Source: Thermaceae bacterium
Lineage (GTDB): Bacteria > Deinococcota > Deinococci > Deinococcales > Marinithermaceae
NCBI GenBank assembly: GCA_026987375.1
Contig: JALSMT010000076.1
Coordinates: forward strand, 1 to 38,530
Length of the DNA stretch: 38,530 nucleotides
Direction of reading: 5' to 3'
The notes under the pieces were generated by a model, which was not told where the DNA came from, made no database searches, and saw nothing but the letters and a program-made list of their open reading frames with translations. The translations under genes and the position numbers were made by a program. Positions 15,563 to 22,817 of the stretch are shown in pieces. Position 1 is the stretch's first letter; each line of letters opens with the position of its first letter.

Positions 15563-15591
15563 ATGGTAGCATAGGGAGGGAATGAGGTCAA
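15563..15591 (-). promoter_or_regulatory. micropeptide promoter
   Basis: On the minus strand TTGACC (15586-15591), 17 bases, then TACCAT (15563-15568) preceded by TGC, an extended -10. The expected start is near 15556. Confidence 0.7.
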
Positions 15592-15662
15592 TAAGAAAAT
15601 AGCAACGGTGTACTAGCATAAGAACGTGAATGTAAATCATTATTTATCTAGGTACACAATAC

Positions 15663-15698
15663 AAATAACCCAAACGCTATTGGGTTGTCAAGCGTTTG
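15663..15698 (-). promoter_or_regulatory. candidate upstream promoter with overlapping inverted repeats (operator-like)
   Basis: On the minus strand TTGACA (15686-15691) and TTATTT (15663-15668) are 17 bases apart. Two inverted repeats overlap this promoter: CAAACGCT/AGCGTTTG (15671-15678 and 15691-15698, half-site centres 20 bases apart) and AACCCAA/TTGGGTT (15667-15673 and 15680-15686). The first fits two regulator half-sites on one face of DNA. Together they could instead be alternative RNA hairpins. The regulator is not identifiable. Confidence 0.45.
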
Positions 15699-16036
15699 AA
15701 AACTTTTATGGGAGGTGTTTGATAGATTCCCAAGCCGCTAGGCCTGGACTACTAAGACAATGATAATGCCCACTTAATAGTTGGCGCATCCCCCATTTGG
15801 GGGTATTATACGATTTTGTTTCGTGGTATGGCCTGGGTAGAGTGCACAATTATGGACTGGTACTGACTAACGGTTCTGGGAAGCGCCGTTGACGGTTCAT
15901 ATATACCGTCATAGCCAAATAAGACGAAAACATGCATTCTTGAAATAGCGGCCCCAACTAGGCGCCGCTTGCTCCCCGCCGGCGCCATCGCTGTGAATGG
16001 CAAAAGTACCCAATGCGTAAGGCGATAAGCTTTACT
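15699..16036. other. AT-richer intergenic region with one inverted repeat
   Basis: About 340 bases without a supported gene. It holds CCCCCA-TT-TGGGGG near 15791-15804 and TGACGGT-N8-ACCGTCA at 15890-15911, a 22-base operator-like repeat. The plus-strand gene that follows has TAAGCT at 16026-16031, 5 bases before ATG 16037. Confidence 0.4.
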
Positions 16037-17035
16037 ATGAGTGCTATGCGCGTATTACCCACCTTCGGGCCCCTGCACGTTTTGCAGCCGCGCTACAACG
16101 CGCGAACGGTAGCGGACCGCGTAATTTCTGAAAGCGGCGCTGCGAGGCGCGTCGTGCTGGCTTCTTACAGCAAGGAAGGCCTGCGTAACGGTGTCTGGAG
16201 AGACAAAAACGAGCTTGCCCTGTTCGAGCTGACGCCCTATGCAGAAGAGGGGTTGATAGTCATCGAGGCTGCTGGCGAGCGTGCGGAGGCCCTGCAGCGC
16301 GAGGGCGAGCTGTTTGCCGAGTACCTGAACAACATGCCGAGGGGCGAGGAAATAAAAAAGAAACTAGCGGAGGTGCAAGAGAGAATATTTGACTTTTTGT
16401 CTGCGCCGCGTTTGCCCGAAGATATTGCTAGCGCCGCGTTTATTTCTCAGCTAGCTTCTCTGCTAGACGAGCAGACCGCCATAGCAGGTGAAGGGCCCGC
16501 CAGCGGTTTTCGCGATTCGCGCATGGAGCAAGTCGCCAGGTTTCTCACTGGCGAGGGGTGTGGTGAGTGCGTTGTCTTGGTCGACGTACTAGACTACCCG
16601 CGCTTGATGGCTAAGCTGCCCGATGCGCAGGGGCCGGCGCCCGGCGAGCCTTCACGAAGAGAGGCGGAACGGGCGATTATGGATCGCGCCTGGCGATTGC
16701 AAGAGCAGGACGATTGGGGGGCCTTGCTGGCTCAACTGCGGGAAATTAGCAGTTCCGAAGCGCAGTATTTGGCGAGTCAGATATACATGGCGGCCGGCCA
16801 AGTGGAGGACGCGCTGGCAATACTGGAAGAGGCGTCGCGGAGTGACTTTAGCAGGCCAGAGTACCTACCAGGCTACCTATTAGCCAGGCTCGGCCAGCTC
16901 TACGACGTATCTGGCAAACGCGAACGGGCCATTCGCTCTTACCGCGCGGTGGCGGCTTTGTCGTGGGCGCCGCAGGAGGCGAGAGAGATCGCTTTGGCTG
17001 GGTTGCGGGCGCCCTTCAGCCCTCAGGTCGGTTAG
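16037..17035 (+). CDS. hypothetical protein with C-terminal TPR-like repeats
   Basis: 332 residues from ATG 16037. The first third (MSAMRVLPTFGPLHVLQPRYNARTV...) is not recognised. A Glu/Lys/Arg-rich helical region follows at about 75-140. The last 115 residues alternate helices of tetratricopeptide character (DDWGALLAQLREI, EAQYLASQIYMAAGQVEDALAILEEA, YLLARLGQLYDVSGKRERAIRSYRAVAAL), usually a protein-binding surface. No signal peptide or membrane helix is evident, so it is probably cytoplasmic. ATG 16013 and ATG 16046 are other possible starts. ATG 16037 is preferred because of the -10-like TAAGCT just upstream. Its stop overlaps the convergent thioesterase stop by 4 bases. Confidence 0.75.
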   Translation: MSAMRVLPTFGPLHVLQPRYNARTVADRVISESGAARRVVLASYSKEGLRNGVWRDKNELALFELTPYAEEGLIVIEAAGERAEALQREGELFAEYLNNMPRGEEIKKKLAEVQERIFDFLSAPRLPEDIASAAFISQLASLLDEQTAIAGEGPASGFRDSRMEQVARFLTGEGCGECVVLVDVLDYPRLMAKLPDAQGPAPGEPSRREAERAIMDRAWRLQEQDDWGALLAQLREISSSEAQYLASQIYMAAGQVEDALAILEEASRSDFSRPEYLPGYLLARLGQLYDVSGKRERAIRSYRAVAALSWAPQEAREIALAGLRAPFSPQVG

Positions 17036-17448
17036 ATTGACCTGCCTACCGCTGCTTCTATCTGGCGCATCTTTTCCTTTAGCTCTTCGGGCAACGTCGC
17101 CGGAGAGCCTTTGAGTAAAAAGACCTGGACGGTCTTGCCGTCGGCGGCCACTAGTCCATTAGCCACTAACAAATACTCCATTAGGTAGCTTTTGGCGCCA
17201 AAGCCCGCGACCCGGCAGGCTACCTTCAGCTCATCTCCAAGAAGGACCGGCTTGCGGTAATTGACTTCCGCTCTGGCGACCACTACGTCTGCGTCCTGCG
17301 AGCGCCAGCCGAGACGCCCAAAATAGGCAACGCGGGCCTGCTCGAAGTAGGTCAGATAGACGGCGTTGTTGACGTGGTTGAAGGTATCTAGGTCGCGGTA
17401 GCGGACGCTTACGCCTACCGCGACGGGAAACTCTGCAAGGCGTTCCAT
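17032..17448 (-). CDS. hotdog-fold acyl-CoA thioesterase
   Basis: 138 residues of the 4-hydroxybenzoyl-CoA thioesterase/YbgC family. The motif RYRDLDTFNHVNNAVYLTYFEQAR includes the catalytic Asp (YRDLD) and the NHVNN turn at the start of the hotdog helix. Such enzymes hydrolyse short or aromatic acyl-CoAs; the substrate cannot be told from sequence. It lies 14 bases after hemB on the same strand, so the two may be cotranscribed, though no functional link is obvious. Confidence 0.88.
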   Translation of the reverse strand: MERLAEFPVAVGVSVRYRDLDTFNHVNNAVYLTYFEQARVAYFGRLGWRSQDADVVVARAEVNYRKPVLLGDELKVACRVAGFGAKSYLMEYLLVANGLVAADGKTVQVFLLKGSPATLPEELKEKMRQIEAAVGRSI

Positions 17449-17462
17449 TGCTAGCCGTCTCG

Positions 17463-18431
17463 CTACTGCGCCAGCCAGGCGGCGGCCTCGGGGGCATAGT
17501 AGGTAAGCACGAACTGTGCGCCGGCGCGACGTAGCGCGGTTAGCGATTCGAGCGCCAACCGCTTCTCGTCTACCCAGCCGTTGGCGGCGGCGGCCTTGAT
17601 CATCGCGAACTCGCCGGAAACGTGGTAGGCGGCCAGCGGCTTGTTGAAGCGCTCCTTCAGTTTGGGCAGAATGTCTATGTAGGGCAACGCCGGTTTGACC
17701 ATAAGTATGTCCGCACCCTCGCGATCGTCAATCTCCGCTTCACGTAGGGCGTCCCAGTATCCCGCAGCGGGGTCCATCTGGTAGCTGTTGCGATCGCCGA
17801 AGCTGGGGGCCGAGTCGGCGGCGTCGCGGAAGGGCCCATAGAAAGCGGAGGCGAACTTGACCGCGTATGAGAGGATGGGCACGTTTGCGAAACCGGCTTG
17901 ATCGAGGGCGTTGCGGATAGCGCCCACTTGGCCGTCCATCATGGCGCTGGGGGCAACGATATCAGCTCCGGCCGCAGCCTGGCTGACCGCGGTCTTGGCC
18001 AGCAGTTCTAAGGTGGCGTCGTTGTCCACGGTCTCGCCGGAAACTATGCCGCAATGGCCGTGATCGGTGTATTCACAAAGGCAGGTATCGGCCATGACGG
18101 TTAGTTGCGGCACCCTTTGTTTTATCAATCTAATAGCTTCCTGCACCAGGCCATGCTCGTCGTAAGCGCCGCTGCCTACGGAGTTTTTCTCCTCTTGCGG
18201 CAGGACGCCGAATACCATGACGCCTCCCAGCCCCAGTTCTGCGGCTTTGGCTGCGGCCTCCACCAGGCTAGACATGGAATGGCGTAGCTGACCCGGCATG
18301 GAGGCGATCTCTTCTGGCTCCGAGCCGCGATGTACGAAGAGCGGCCAGACCATGTTTTTTGGCTCTAGGGTGACCTCTCTTACCAGGCGGCGGATGCCGC
18401 TGTTGATGCGAAGTCGGCGTGGTCTTTCCAT
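17463..18431 (-). CDS. hemB: delta-aminolevulinic acid dehydratase (porphobilinogen synthase)
   Basis: 322 residues. It condenses two 5-aminolevulinates to porphobilinogen for heme and related tetrapyrroles. Visible: MVWPLFVHRG, the metal-site DTCLCEYTDHGHCG, ADIVAPSAMMDGQV, the first catalytic-Lys region LSYAVKFASAFYGPFRDA, the Schiff-base Lys in DILMVKPALPY, and AAYHVSGEFAM. DTCLCEYTDHGHC carries three cysteines, suggesting a zinc-type enzyme. ATG 18431 is chosen over an upstream in-frame start at 18449 because it matches the family N terminus and lies 7 bases after TAACGT, a leaderless arrangement. Confidence 0.97.
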   Translation of the reverse strand: MERPRRLRINSGIRRLVREVTLEPKNMVWPLFVHRGSEPEEIASMPGQLRHSMSSLVEAAAKAAELGLGGVMVFGVLPQEEKNSVGSGAYDEHGLVQEAIRLIKQRVPQLTVMADTCLCEYTDHGHCGIVSGETVDNDATLELLAKTAVSQAAAGADIVAPSAMMDGQVGAIRNALDQAGFANVPILSYAVKFASAFYGPFRDAADSAPSFGDRNSYQMDPAAGYWDALREAEIDDREGADILMVKPALPYIDILPKLKERFNKPLAAYHVSGEFAMIKAAAANGWVDEKRLALESLTALRRAGAQFVLTYYAPEAAAWLAQ

Positions 18432-18438
18432 GATTAAT

Positions 18439-18444
18439 ACGTTA
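18439..18444 (-). promoter_or_regulatory. -10 box of hemB (leaderless type)
   Basis: TAACGT on the minus strand, 7 bases before the hemB ATG. The -35 is not clear. Confidence 0.45.
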
Positions 18445-18472
18445 CACAAAAGCGAGAGCGCTTGCGCTTACC

Positions 18473-18478
18473 TATAAT
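18473..18478 (+). promoter_or_regulatory. -10 box of the ybaB-recR operon
   Basis: A perfect TATAAT 16 bases before ATG 18495. The downstream GGAGG (18486-18490) shows a short conventional leader. No clear -35 was seen at 16-18 bases. Confidence 0.5.
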
Positions 18479-18494
18479 GGAGGGCGGAGGACGT

Positions 18495-18809
18495 ATGAAT
18501 TTCCAGAAACTGCTTAAAGAAGCCAAAAAAGCGCAACAGAAGGCCGCAGAGGTCCAGGAGAAGCTAGCTGAGATGACGGTCGGCGCCAGCGCCGCCGGCG
18601 GGTTGGTGGAAGTTAAGGCCAACGGTCACGGCAGAATAGTTTCCGTACAAATAAAACCGGAAGCGCTGGACCCGGAAGACGTGGAAGCTTTGGAAGACCT
18701 GATACTGGTAGCCATACAAGAGGCCCAGGAAAAGGCCGCGGAGCTGGCGGAGAAAGAAATGGGAGGCAGCCTGGGGGGCATGGGCGACATGCTGGGGGGT
18801 ATGTTTTGA
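18495..18809 (+). CDS. ybaB: nucleoid-associated YbaB/EbfC family protein
   Basis: 104 residues. Small dimeric DNA-binding protein, very commonly next to recR. The N-terminal helix is rich in Lys, Gln and Glu (LLKEAKKAQQKAAEVQEKLAEM), the core reads VKANGHGRIVSVQIKPEAL, and the tail is Gly/Met-rich (MGGSLGGMGDMLGGMF). ATG 18495 is set by GGAGG 4 bases upstream. The stop overlaps the recR TTG as TTGA. Confidence 0.95.
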   Translation: MNFQKLLKEAKKAQQKAAEVQEKLAEMTVGASAAGGLVEVKANGHGRIVSVQIKPEALDPEDVEALEDLILVAIQEAQEKAAELAEKEMGGSLGGMGDMLGGMF

Positions 18810-19399
18810 GGTATCCCGAGCGACTATTGGTTCTTATTCGCTCGTTGGCACGACTTCCTGGTGTTGGTCCAAAGAGTGCCCAGAAGCTGGGCCTATATCT
18901 GGCGCAGCACAAAGCCGAAGCGGGGGAACTGGCTGCGGCGATAACGGGCGTTCGCAATCACATCGGCGTTTGCCGGGTATGCGGCAACCTAGCCGAGGGG
19001 CCGTTGTGTCCTGTTTGCGCCGATAATGAGCGTGACGCCGGATTGATTGCGGTGGTGGAGACGGCGGCCGACGTCTTGGCGATCGAGAAGAGCGGCGAGT
19101 ATACCGGCGTTTACCACGTCTTAGGCGGGGTTCTCAACCCTCTTGAGGGTGTGGGCCCTGAGTCTCTTAATATAGAGAAGCTACAGGAAAGAGCGCAGCA
19201 GGCGCATGAGGTAATATTGGCGCTATCGATGACCGTAGAAGGAGAAGCCACGGCGGCATACCTTGGCGAGCTGCTCGCACCGCTGGGACCCAGGCTGAGT
19301 AGGCCGGCTTACGGTCTTCCGGTTGGGGGTACCTTAGAATACGTAGATGAAGTTACCCTGGCCAGAGCGTTGGCCAACCGCCGGTCGGTAGCCGAGTAG
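18806..19399 (+). CDS. recR: recombination protein RecR
   Basis: 197 residues. RecR works with RecF and RecO to load RecA at gaps. Visible: helix-hairpin-helix LPGVGPKSAQKLGLYL, four-cysteine zinc site CRVCGNLAEGPLCPVC (about 54-69), Toprim domain (LIAVVETAADVLAIEKSGEYTGVYHVLGG), and the C-terminal Walker B-like region with RPAYGLPVGGTLEYVDEVTL. The TTG start overlaps the ybaB stop, so translation is coupled. Followed after 10 bases by the roadblock genes. Confidence 0.97.
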   Translation: MRYPERLLVLIRSLARLPGVGPKSAQKLGLYLAQHKAEAGELAAAITGVRNHIGVCRVCGNLAEGPLCPVCADNERDAGLIAVVETAADVLAIEKSGEYTGVYHVLGGVLNPLEGVGPESLNIEKLQERAQQAHEVILALSMTVEGEATAAYLGELLAPLGPRLSRPAYGLPVGGTLEYVDEVTLARALANRRSVAE

Positions 19400-19409
19400 G
19401 GGAGAAAGC

Positions 19410-19775
19410 GTGCGCGAGTTTGCAGACCTTTTGAGCAACCTGGTGATCGCCACCGATGGCCTTTTTGCCGCGGCCATCGGCGGAATAGACGGATTGCTGA
19501 TAGAGAGCTTCAACAGCTCGGCGAAGGTTAACTTAGAGGGCGCGGTGGCCGAGCACGCCGCTTTGCTCAAGTCTATCCGCAATAGTTACGGGGTGGCTAT
19601 GGGATCGGGCGACGTGGAGGAGTGGCTGGTGTTAACGGGCGATCTTACCGCGCACGTCAAACCCGTGACGAGCGATTATTTTTTATTATCCATAGGCGGT
19701 AAAGATGTAAACCTGGGGCGGCTGCGCCTCAACGCCGCCAGGACTATCAAAGATCTTAAGGAGGTGCTTACGTGA
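19410..19775 (+). CDS. roadblock/LC7 domain protein (first of three)
   Basis: 121 residues from GTG 19410 with GGGGAG upstream. The sequence follows the roadblock/LC7 pattern: an N-terminal helix, a strand with GIDGLLIESF, a long helix (VAEHAALLKSIRNSYG), then strands EEWLVLTGDLTAHVKPV and DYFLLSIGG and a final helix. Such proteins dimerise and often act as regulators of small Ras-like GTPases such as MglA. No MglA is nearby. It overlaps the second copy by 4 bases. Function unproven. Confidence 0.8.
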   Translation: MREFADLLSNLVIATDGLFAAAIGGIDGLLIESFNSSAKVNLEGAVAEHAALLKSIRNSYGVAMGSGDVEEWLVLTGDLTAHVKPVTSDYFLLSIGGKDVNLGRLRLNAARTIKDLKEVLT

Positions 19776-20107
19776 GTTGGCTGCAAGAGCTGGAGGCTAT
19801 TCCCTCGGTCAGACGCGCAGTTTTGACGGGGATGGACGGGCTTGTTATCGAAGAGATTGGCAGGGGCGGAGTCGAAGCGCAGGTGCTGGCGGCGGAGTTG
19901 GCCTCTTTGGCGCGTTCAATGTCGTCGTTAACGGGCCTGTTGGACGAAGAACTTCGCCGCTTTACGTTGGCTACCGAGTCTTATGAGGTGCTGGCGGTTT
20001 GTTTTGGCGACTATTGCTTAGGGGCGCTGATAACCAGGGGGGGAGAGCGGGCTTTGGTAGGGCAGACGCTGTCGCGGCTGGCCGCTGCTTTGGTGGACCG
20101 TCTTTAG
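19772..20107 (+). CDS. roadblock/LC7 domain protein (second of three)
   Basis: 111 residues, GTG start overlapping the first copy's stop as GTGA. The pattern is AVLTGMDGLVIEEIG, ELASLARSMSSLTGLL, LRRFTLATESYEVLAVCFGDYCLGALI and a final helix, again the roadblock fold. Identity to the neighbours appears low despite the same layout, so the copies are old paralogues or of separate origin. AGGAGGTGC lies upstream. Confidence 0.8.
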   Translation: MSWLQELEAIPSVRRAVLTGMDGLVIEEIGRGGVEAQVLAAELASLARSMSSLTGLLDEELRRFTLATESYEVLAVCFGDYCLGALITRGGERALVGQTLSRLAAALVDRL

Positions 20108-20116
20108 GGGGCGATG

Positions 20117-20482
20117 ATGAGTATAAACGAGGTGCTGGAACGGATAGCGGCGGACGAGAGCGTATTGGCCGTAGCTCTGGTAGGCGAGGACGGTTTTGTG
20201 ATAGAGAGCGTCCGCAAAGAAGGCGGAGCCGATGTAGATTTTGTAGGAGGCGCGGCTACGGCGGCAATGGCTAGCTCTCGCGCCTTGGCCGACCACTTGC
20301 AAAAGGGCGAGGTCAAAGAAGTAATGGTCGATTACGACGAGGGGCCCATGCTGATGGCGCCGCTTCCCGCCGGTGACAGCGAGTATACCCTGGTCATGAT
20401 CATCAATAATGTTCAAAACCTGGGTAAGGTGCGTTTTTTGCTCAAAAAGAACCAGTCGGATCTGGTGGAGGCGCTGACTTGA
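20117..20482 (+). CDS. roadblock/LC7 domain protein (third of three)
   Basis: 121 residues from ATG 20117 (a tandem ATG at 20114 is the alternative; AGGGGG at 20106-20111 suits 20117 better). The pattern is VLAVALVGEDGFVIESV, GGAATAAMASSRALADHLQKG, VKEVMVDYDEGPMLMAPL and YTLVMIINNVQNLGKVRFLL, the most canonical roadblock domain of the three. Its stop overlaps the DUF3467 TTG as TTGA. Confidence 0.85.
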   Translation: MSINEVLERIAADESVLAVALVGEDGFVIESVRKEGGADVDFVGGAATAAMASSRALADHLQKGEVKEVMVDYDEGPMLMAPLPAGDSEYTLVMIINNVQNLGKVRFLLKKNQSDLVEALT

Positions 20483-20760
20483 ACAACGAATTGCGCTTGG
20501 ACATAGACAAGGACACGGCTAAAGGGCAGTACAGCAACTTGGCGGTTATTAGCCACACGCCGACCGAGTTCTTCATCGACTTTGCGCTGGTGCAGCCGCA
20601 AGCGGTTGCCCAGGTGGTGGCGAGAATAATAACCAGCCCTCAGCACGCCAAGGCCTTTATGCGCTCGCTGGCGGAAAACGTTCGCAAGTACGAAGATAAG
20701 TTTGGCCCTATCGCAGAGATACCCGGCGGGCAGATCATGCCGGAAGGCCCCCAGGCTTAA
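20479..20760 (+). CDS. DUF3467 family protein
   Basis: 93 residues. The middle part (YSNLAVISHTPTEFFIDFALVQPQ) and VVARIITSPQHAKAFMRSLAENVRKYEDKFG match the small DUF3467 family, of unknown function. Start TTG 20479 is coupled to the third roadblock gene. It closes the ybaB-recR-roadblock unit. Cytoplasmic, no membrane segment. Confidence 0.85.
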   Translation: MNNELRLDIDKDTAKGQYSNLAVISHTPTEFFIDFALVQPQAVAQVVARIITSPQHAKAFMRSLAENVRKYEDKFGPIAEIPGGQIMPEGPQA

Positions 20761-21217
20761 TCCTTCGGCAAAATAGCCTGACCGCGGCTTTGCGGCCGTT
20801 CAATGGCCGCCGAGCGACGGCCGCCATTGTATCGCTCGGGCGCCGCTCGGTGGTGATGCAGACTCGCCCCCGCCGTTTCACAATAACAGCCACGATTTAC
20901 AAAGCCCCCAGAGCTATGAGCCCCGCAATGCGGTAACAACGCTTACGCGGCGCTGGGGGCGCTGCCTTTGGCGGCCTCCACCCGCAGGGGAACGGCGTGG
21001 AAGGAGAATTATCAGGGCCGGAGCTTGCGCGACAGCCGCGCTAATTAGGTTTCTTTGCAGCGCCAATCAAGAGTAGGTTGCGCCTGAAGCGACGGCTTTT
21101 GCAATACGCTCGCGCAGTTACGGCGCTGACGGCAGAATCTGCCTGCCCGCTTCGGTAAACCTCAAGGCCCCTTCCCGGCCAAAATGACTTTTGGCGGTTG
21201 GGGTTTGGCGATTGCCG
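20761..21217. other. long 3' intergenic region between convergent operons
   Basis: About 460 bases separate the plus-strand DUF3467 stop and the minus-strand fabF stop. No frame looks protein-like. Inverted repeats seen are CCGAGCGA/TCGCTCGG with a 14-base loop near 20809-20838, and GCCAAAA-tgac-TTTTGGC at 21178-21195, 23 bases after fabF. The latter could aid termination but has no T run. No known RNA gene was recognised. Confidence 0.4.
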
Positions 21218-22462
21218 CTACTCGCCTTCGAAGCGAGAGAACAGCAGTACTGCGTTCTGACCGCCGAAGGCAAATGAGTTGGAGAGCGCGTAGTCTACCT
21301 GTTTTTGACGCGGCTCGTTTGGGACGTAGTCGAGGTCCATGCCTTCATCCGGAGTTTCGTAATTAATGGTCGGCGGAATTACGCCGCTGCTCAGAGCCTG
21401 TGCGGTAGCAATGGCTTCTACCGCGCCGGCGGCGCCCAAGAGGTGGCCGGTCATTGATTTGGTGGATGAGACCATAAGGTCGTAAGCGTGATCTCCGAAG
21501 AGTTTCTTGATCGCCATGGTCTCGGCGCGGTCGTTGAGGGGAGTCGAGGTTCCGTGGGCGTTGATGTAGCCTATTTGCCGCGGTTCGACACCGGCGTCGC
21601 GCATGGCGGCGCGCATGGCCAGCAGCGCCCCTTTGCCCTCTGGGTGGGGCTCGGTGATGTGGTGCGCGTCTTCGCTGCGGCCAAAGCCTACTATCTCAGC
21701 GTAAATACGGGCGCCGCGCGCCTTGGCGTGTTGCAGCTCTTCCAGCACCAATAGTCCGGCTCCTTCAGAGAGGATAAAGCCATTGCGGTTTTTGTCGAAG
21801 GGGCGGCTGGCCTTCTCGGGCTCGTCGTTGCTAGTCGAGAGCGCGCGCATGACCGCGAAACCGCCTATGGCCATTGGGGTGACCGCCGCTTCGGTGCCAC
21901 CGCTCAGCATTACGTCGGCTTCGCCGTGCTGGATCATCCGCGCGGCGCTTCCCACCGAGTCGGTGCCGGTGGCGCAGGCGGTGACCACCGTCGAGCTGGG
22001 TCCCTGGAAACCGTACTTCATGGCGACGTGGCCCGACGCCATGTTAGAGATGACCATGGGTATGAAGAAAGGGCTGAGGCGGTGGGGGCCGCGCTGAAAG
22101 TAGACTTTGAACTGGTCCTCCCAGGTTTTTATGCCGCCGATGCCGCTGCCGATGAGCACACCCGTCTGTTCGGGATCGAGTTTGGCGGGCTCGAGCCCGG
22201 CGTCTTCCAAAGCCAGGCCGCTGGCTATTAGCGCCAGCTGTACGAAGCGGTCCAGGCGGCGCGTTTCTTTCTTATCCAGGTATTGCAGGACGTCAACGTC
22301 TGTTTCTCCGGCTATCTTGACGTTTAAACGGTAGTCTTCGGTGTTATAGCGGGTGATGCGGCGTACGCCGCTCTTGCCAGCCAGTTGGGCTTCGTGAAAG
22401 GCCTTGGCGCCCACTCCAATGGGAGTAACGGGCCCCAGGCCGGTGATGACGACTCTTCGCAT
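21218..22462 (-). CDS. fabF: 3-oxoacyl-ACP synthase II (KAS II)
   Basis: 414 residues. It elongates acyl-ACP with malonyl-ACP in type II fatty acid synthesis. Catalytic triad regions: Cys in VTACATGTDSVG, His in NAHGTSTPLND, and His in SMTGHLLGAAGAVEA. The N terminus RRVVITGLGPVTPIGVG and the C-terminal NSFAFGGQNAVLLF are typical. Last gene of the fab operon, 69 bases after acpP. The gap holds a long inverted repeat and TATACT 6 bases before the ATG, so a separate leaderless promoter is possible. Confidence 0.97.
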   Translation of the reverse strand: MRRVVITGLGPVTPIGVGAKAFHEAQLAGKSGVRRITRYNTEDYRLNVKIAGETDVDVLQYLDKKETRRLDRFVQLALIASGLALEDAGLEPAKLDPEQTGVLIGSGIGGIKTWEDQFKVYFQRGPHRLSPFFIPMVISNMASGHVAMKYGFQGPSSTVVTACATGTDSVGSAARMIQHGEADVMLSGGTEAAVTPMAIGGFAVMRALSTSNDEPEKASRPFDKNRNGFILSEGAGLLVLEELQHAKARGARIYAEIVGFGRSEDAHHITEPHPEGKGALLAMRAAMRDAGVEPRQIGYINAHGTSTPLNDRAETMAIKKLFGDHAYDLMVSSTKSMTGHLLGAAGAVEAIATAQALSSGVIPPTINYETPDEGMDLDYVPNEPRQKQVDYALSNSFAFGGQNAVLLFSRFEGE

Positions 22463-22468
22463 GGGTCT

Positions 22469-22474
22469 AGTATA
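22469..22474 (-). promoter_or_regulatory. possible leaderless -10 box of fabF
   Basis: TATACT on the minus strand, 6 bases before the fabF ATG. It follows directly on the hairpin with arms ACGGGGCCGC and GCGGCCCCGT in the acpP-fabF gap. No consensus -35 was seen. Confidence 0.45.
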
Positions 22475-22531
22475 CGGGGCCGCGCTGGCGCAGCTTCGGC
22501 GCTGGTGCGGCCCCGTTATTAACGCCTGTTC

Positions 22532-22765
22532 TCAGGCGACCTTTTCTTGAATAAACTTGATGGCGTCTCCGACGGTGCGGATGTTCTCTGCTTCCTCGTC
22601 GGATATTTCCAGTCCGAACTCGTCTTCCAGGCCCATGACCAGCTCGACGATGTCCAGCGAGTCGGCGCCCAGGTCGTCTATGAAGCTGGCTTCGGGGACG
22701 ACCTTTTCGGGCTCTACGCCCAGTTTGTCGGCTACCACGGCTTTTACCTTTTCCAATATATCCAT
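22532..22765 (-). CDS. acpP: acyl carrier protein
   Basis: 77 residues, acidic, four-helix protein that carries growing acyl chains on a phosphopantetheine arm. The attachment Ser is in [21 protein letters not shown], followed by [25 protein letters not shown] stands just upstream of ATG 22765. It sits between fabG and fabF. Confidence 0.98.
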   Translation of the reverse strand: MDILEKVKAVVADKLGVEPEKVVPEASFIDDLGADSLDIVELVMGLEDEFGLEISDEEAENIRTVGDAIKFIQEKVA

Positions 22766-22817
22766 ACCTACCTCCTTCGGGAGTTTATCATACGCCCCGG
22801 CGCGTTTTTGGACCGGG

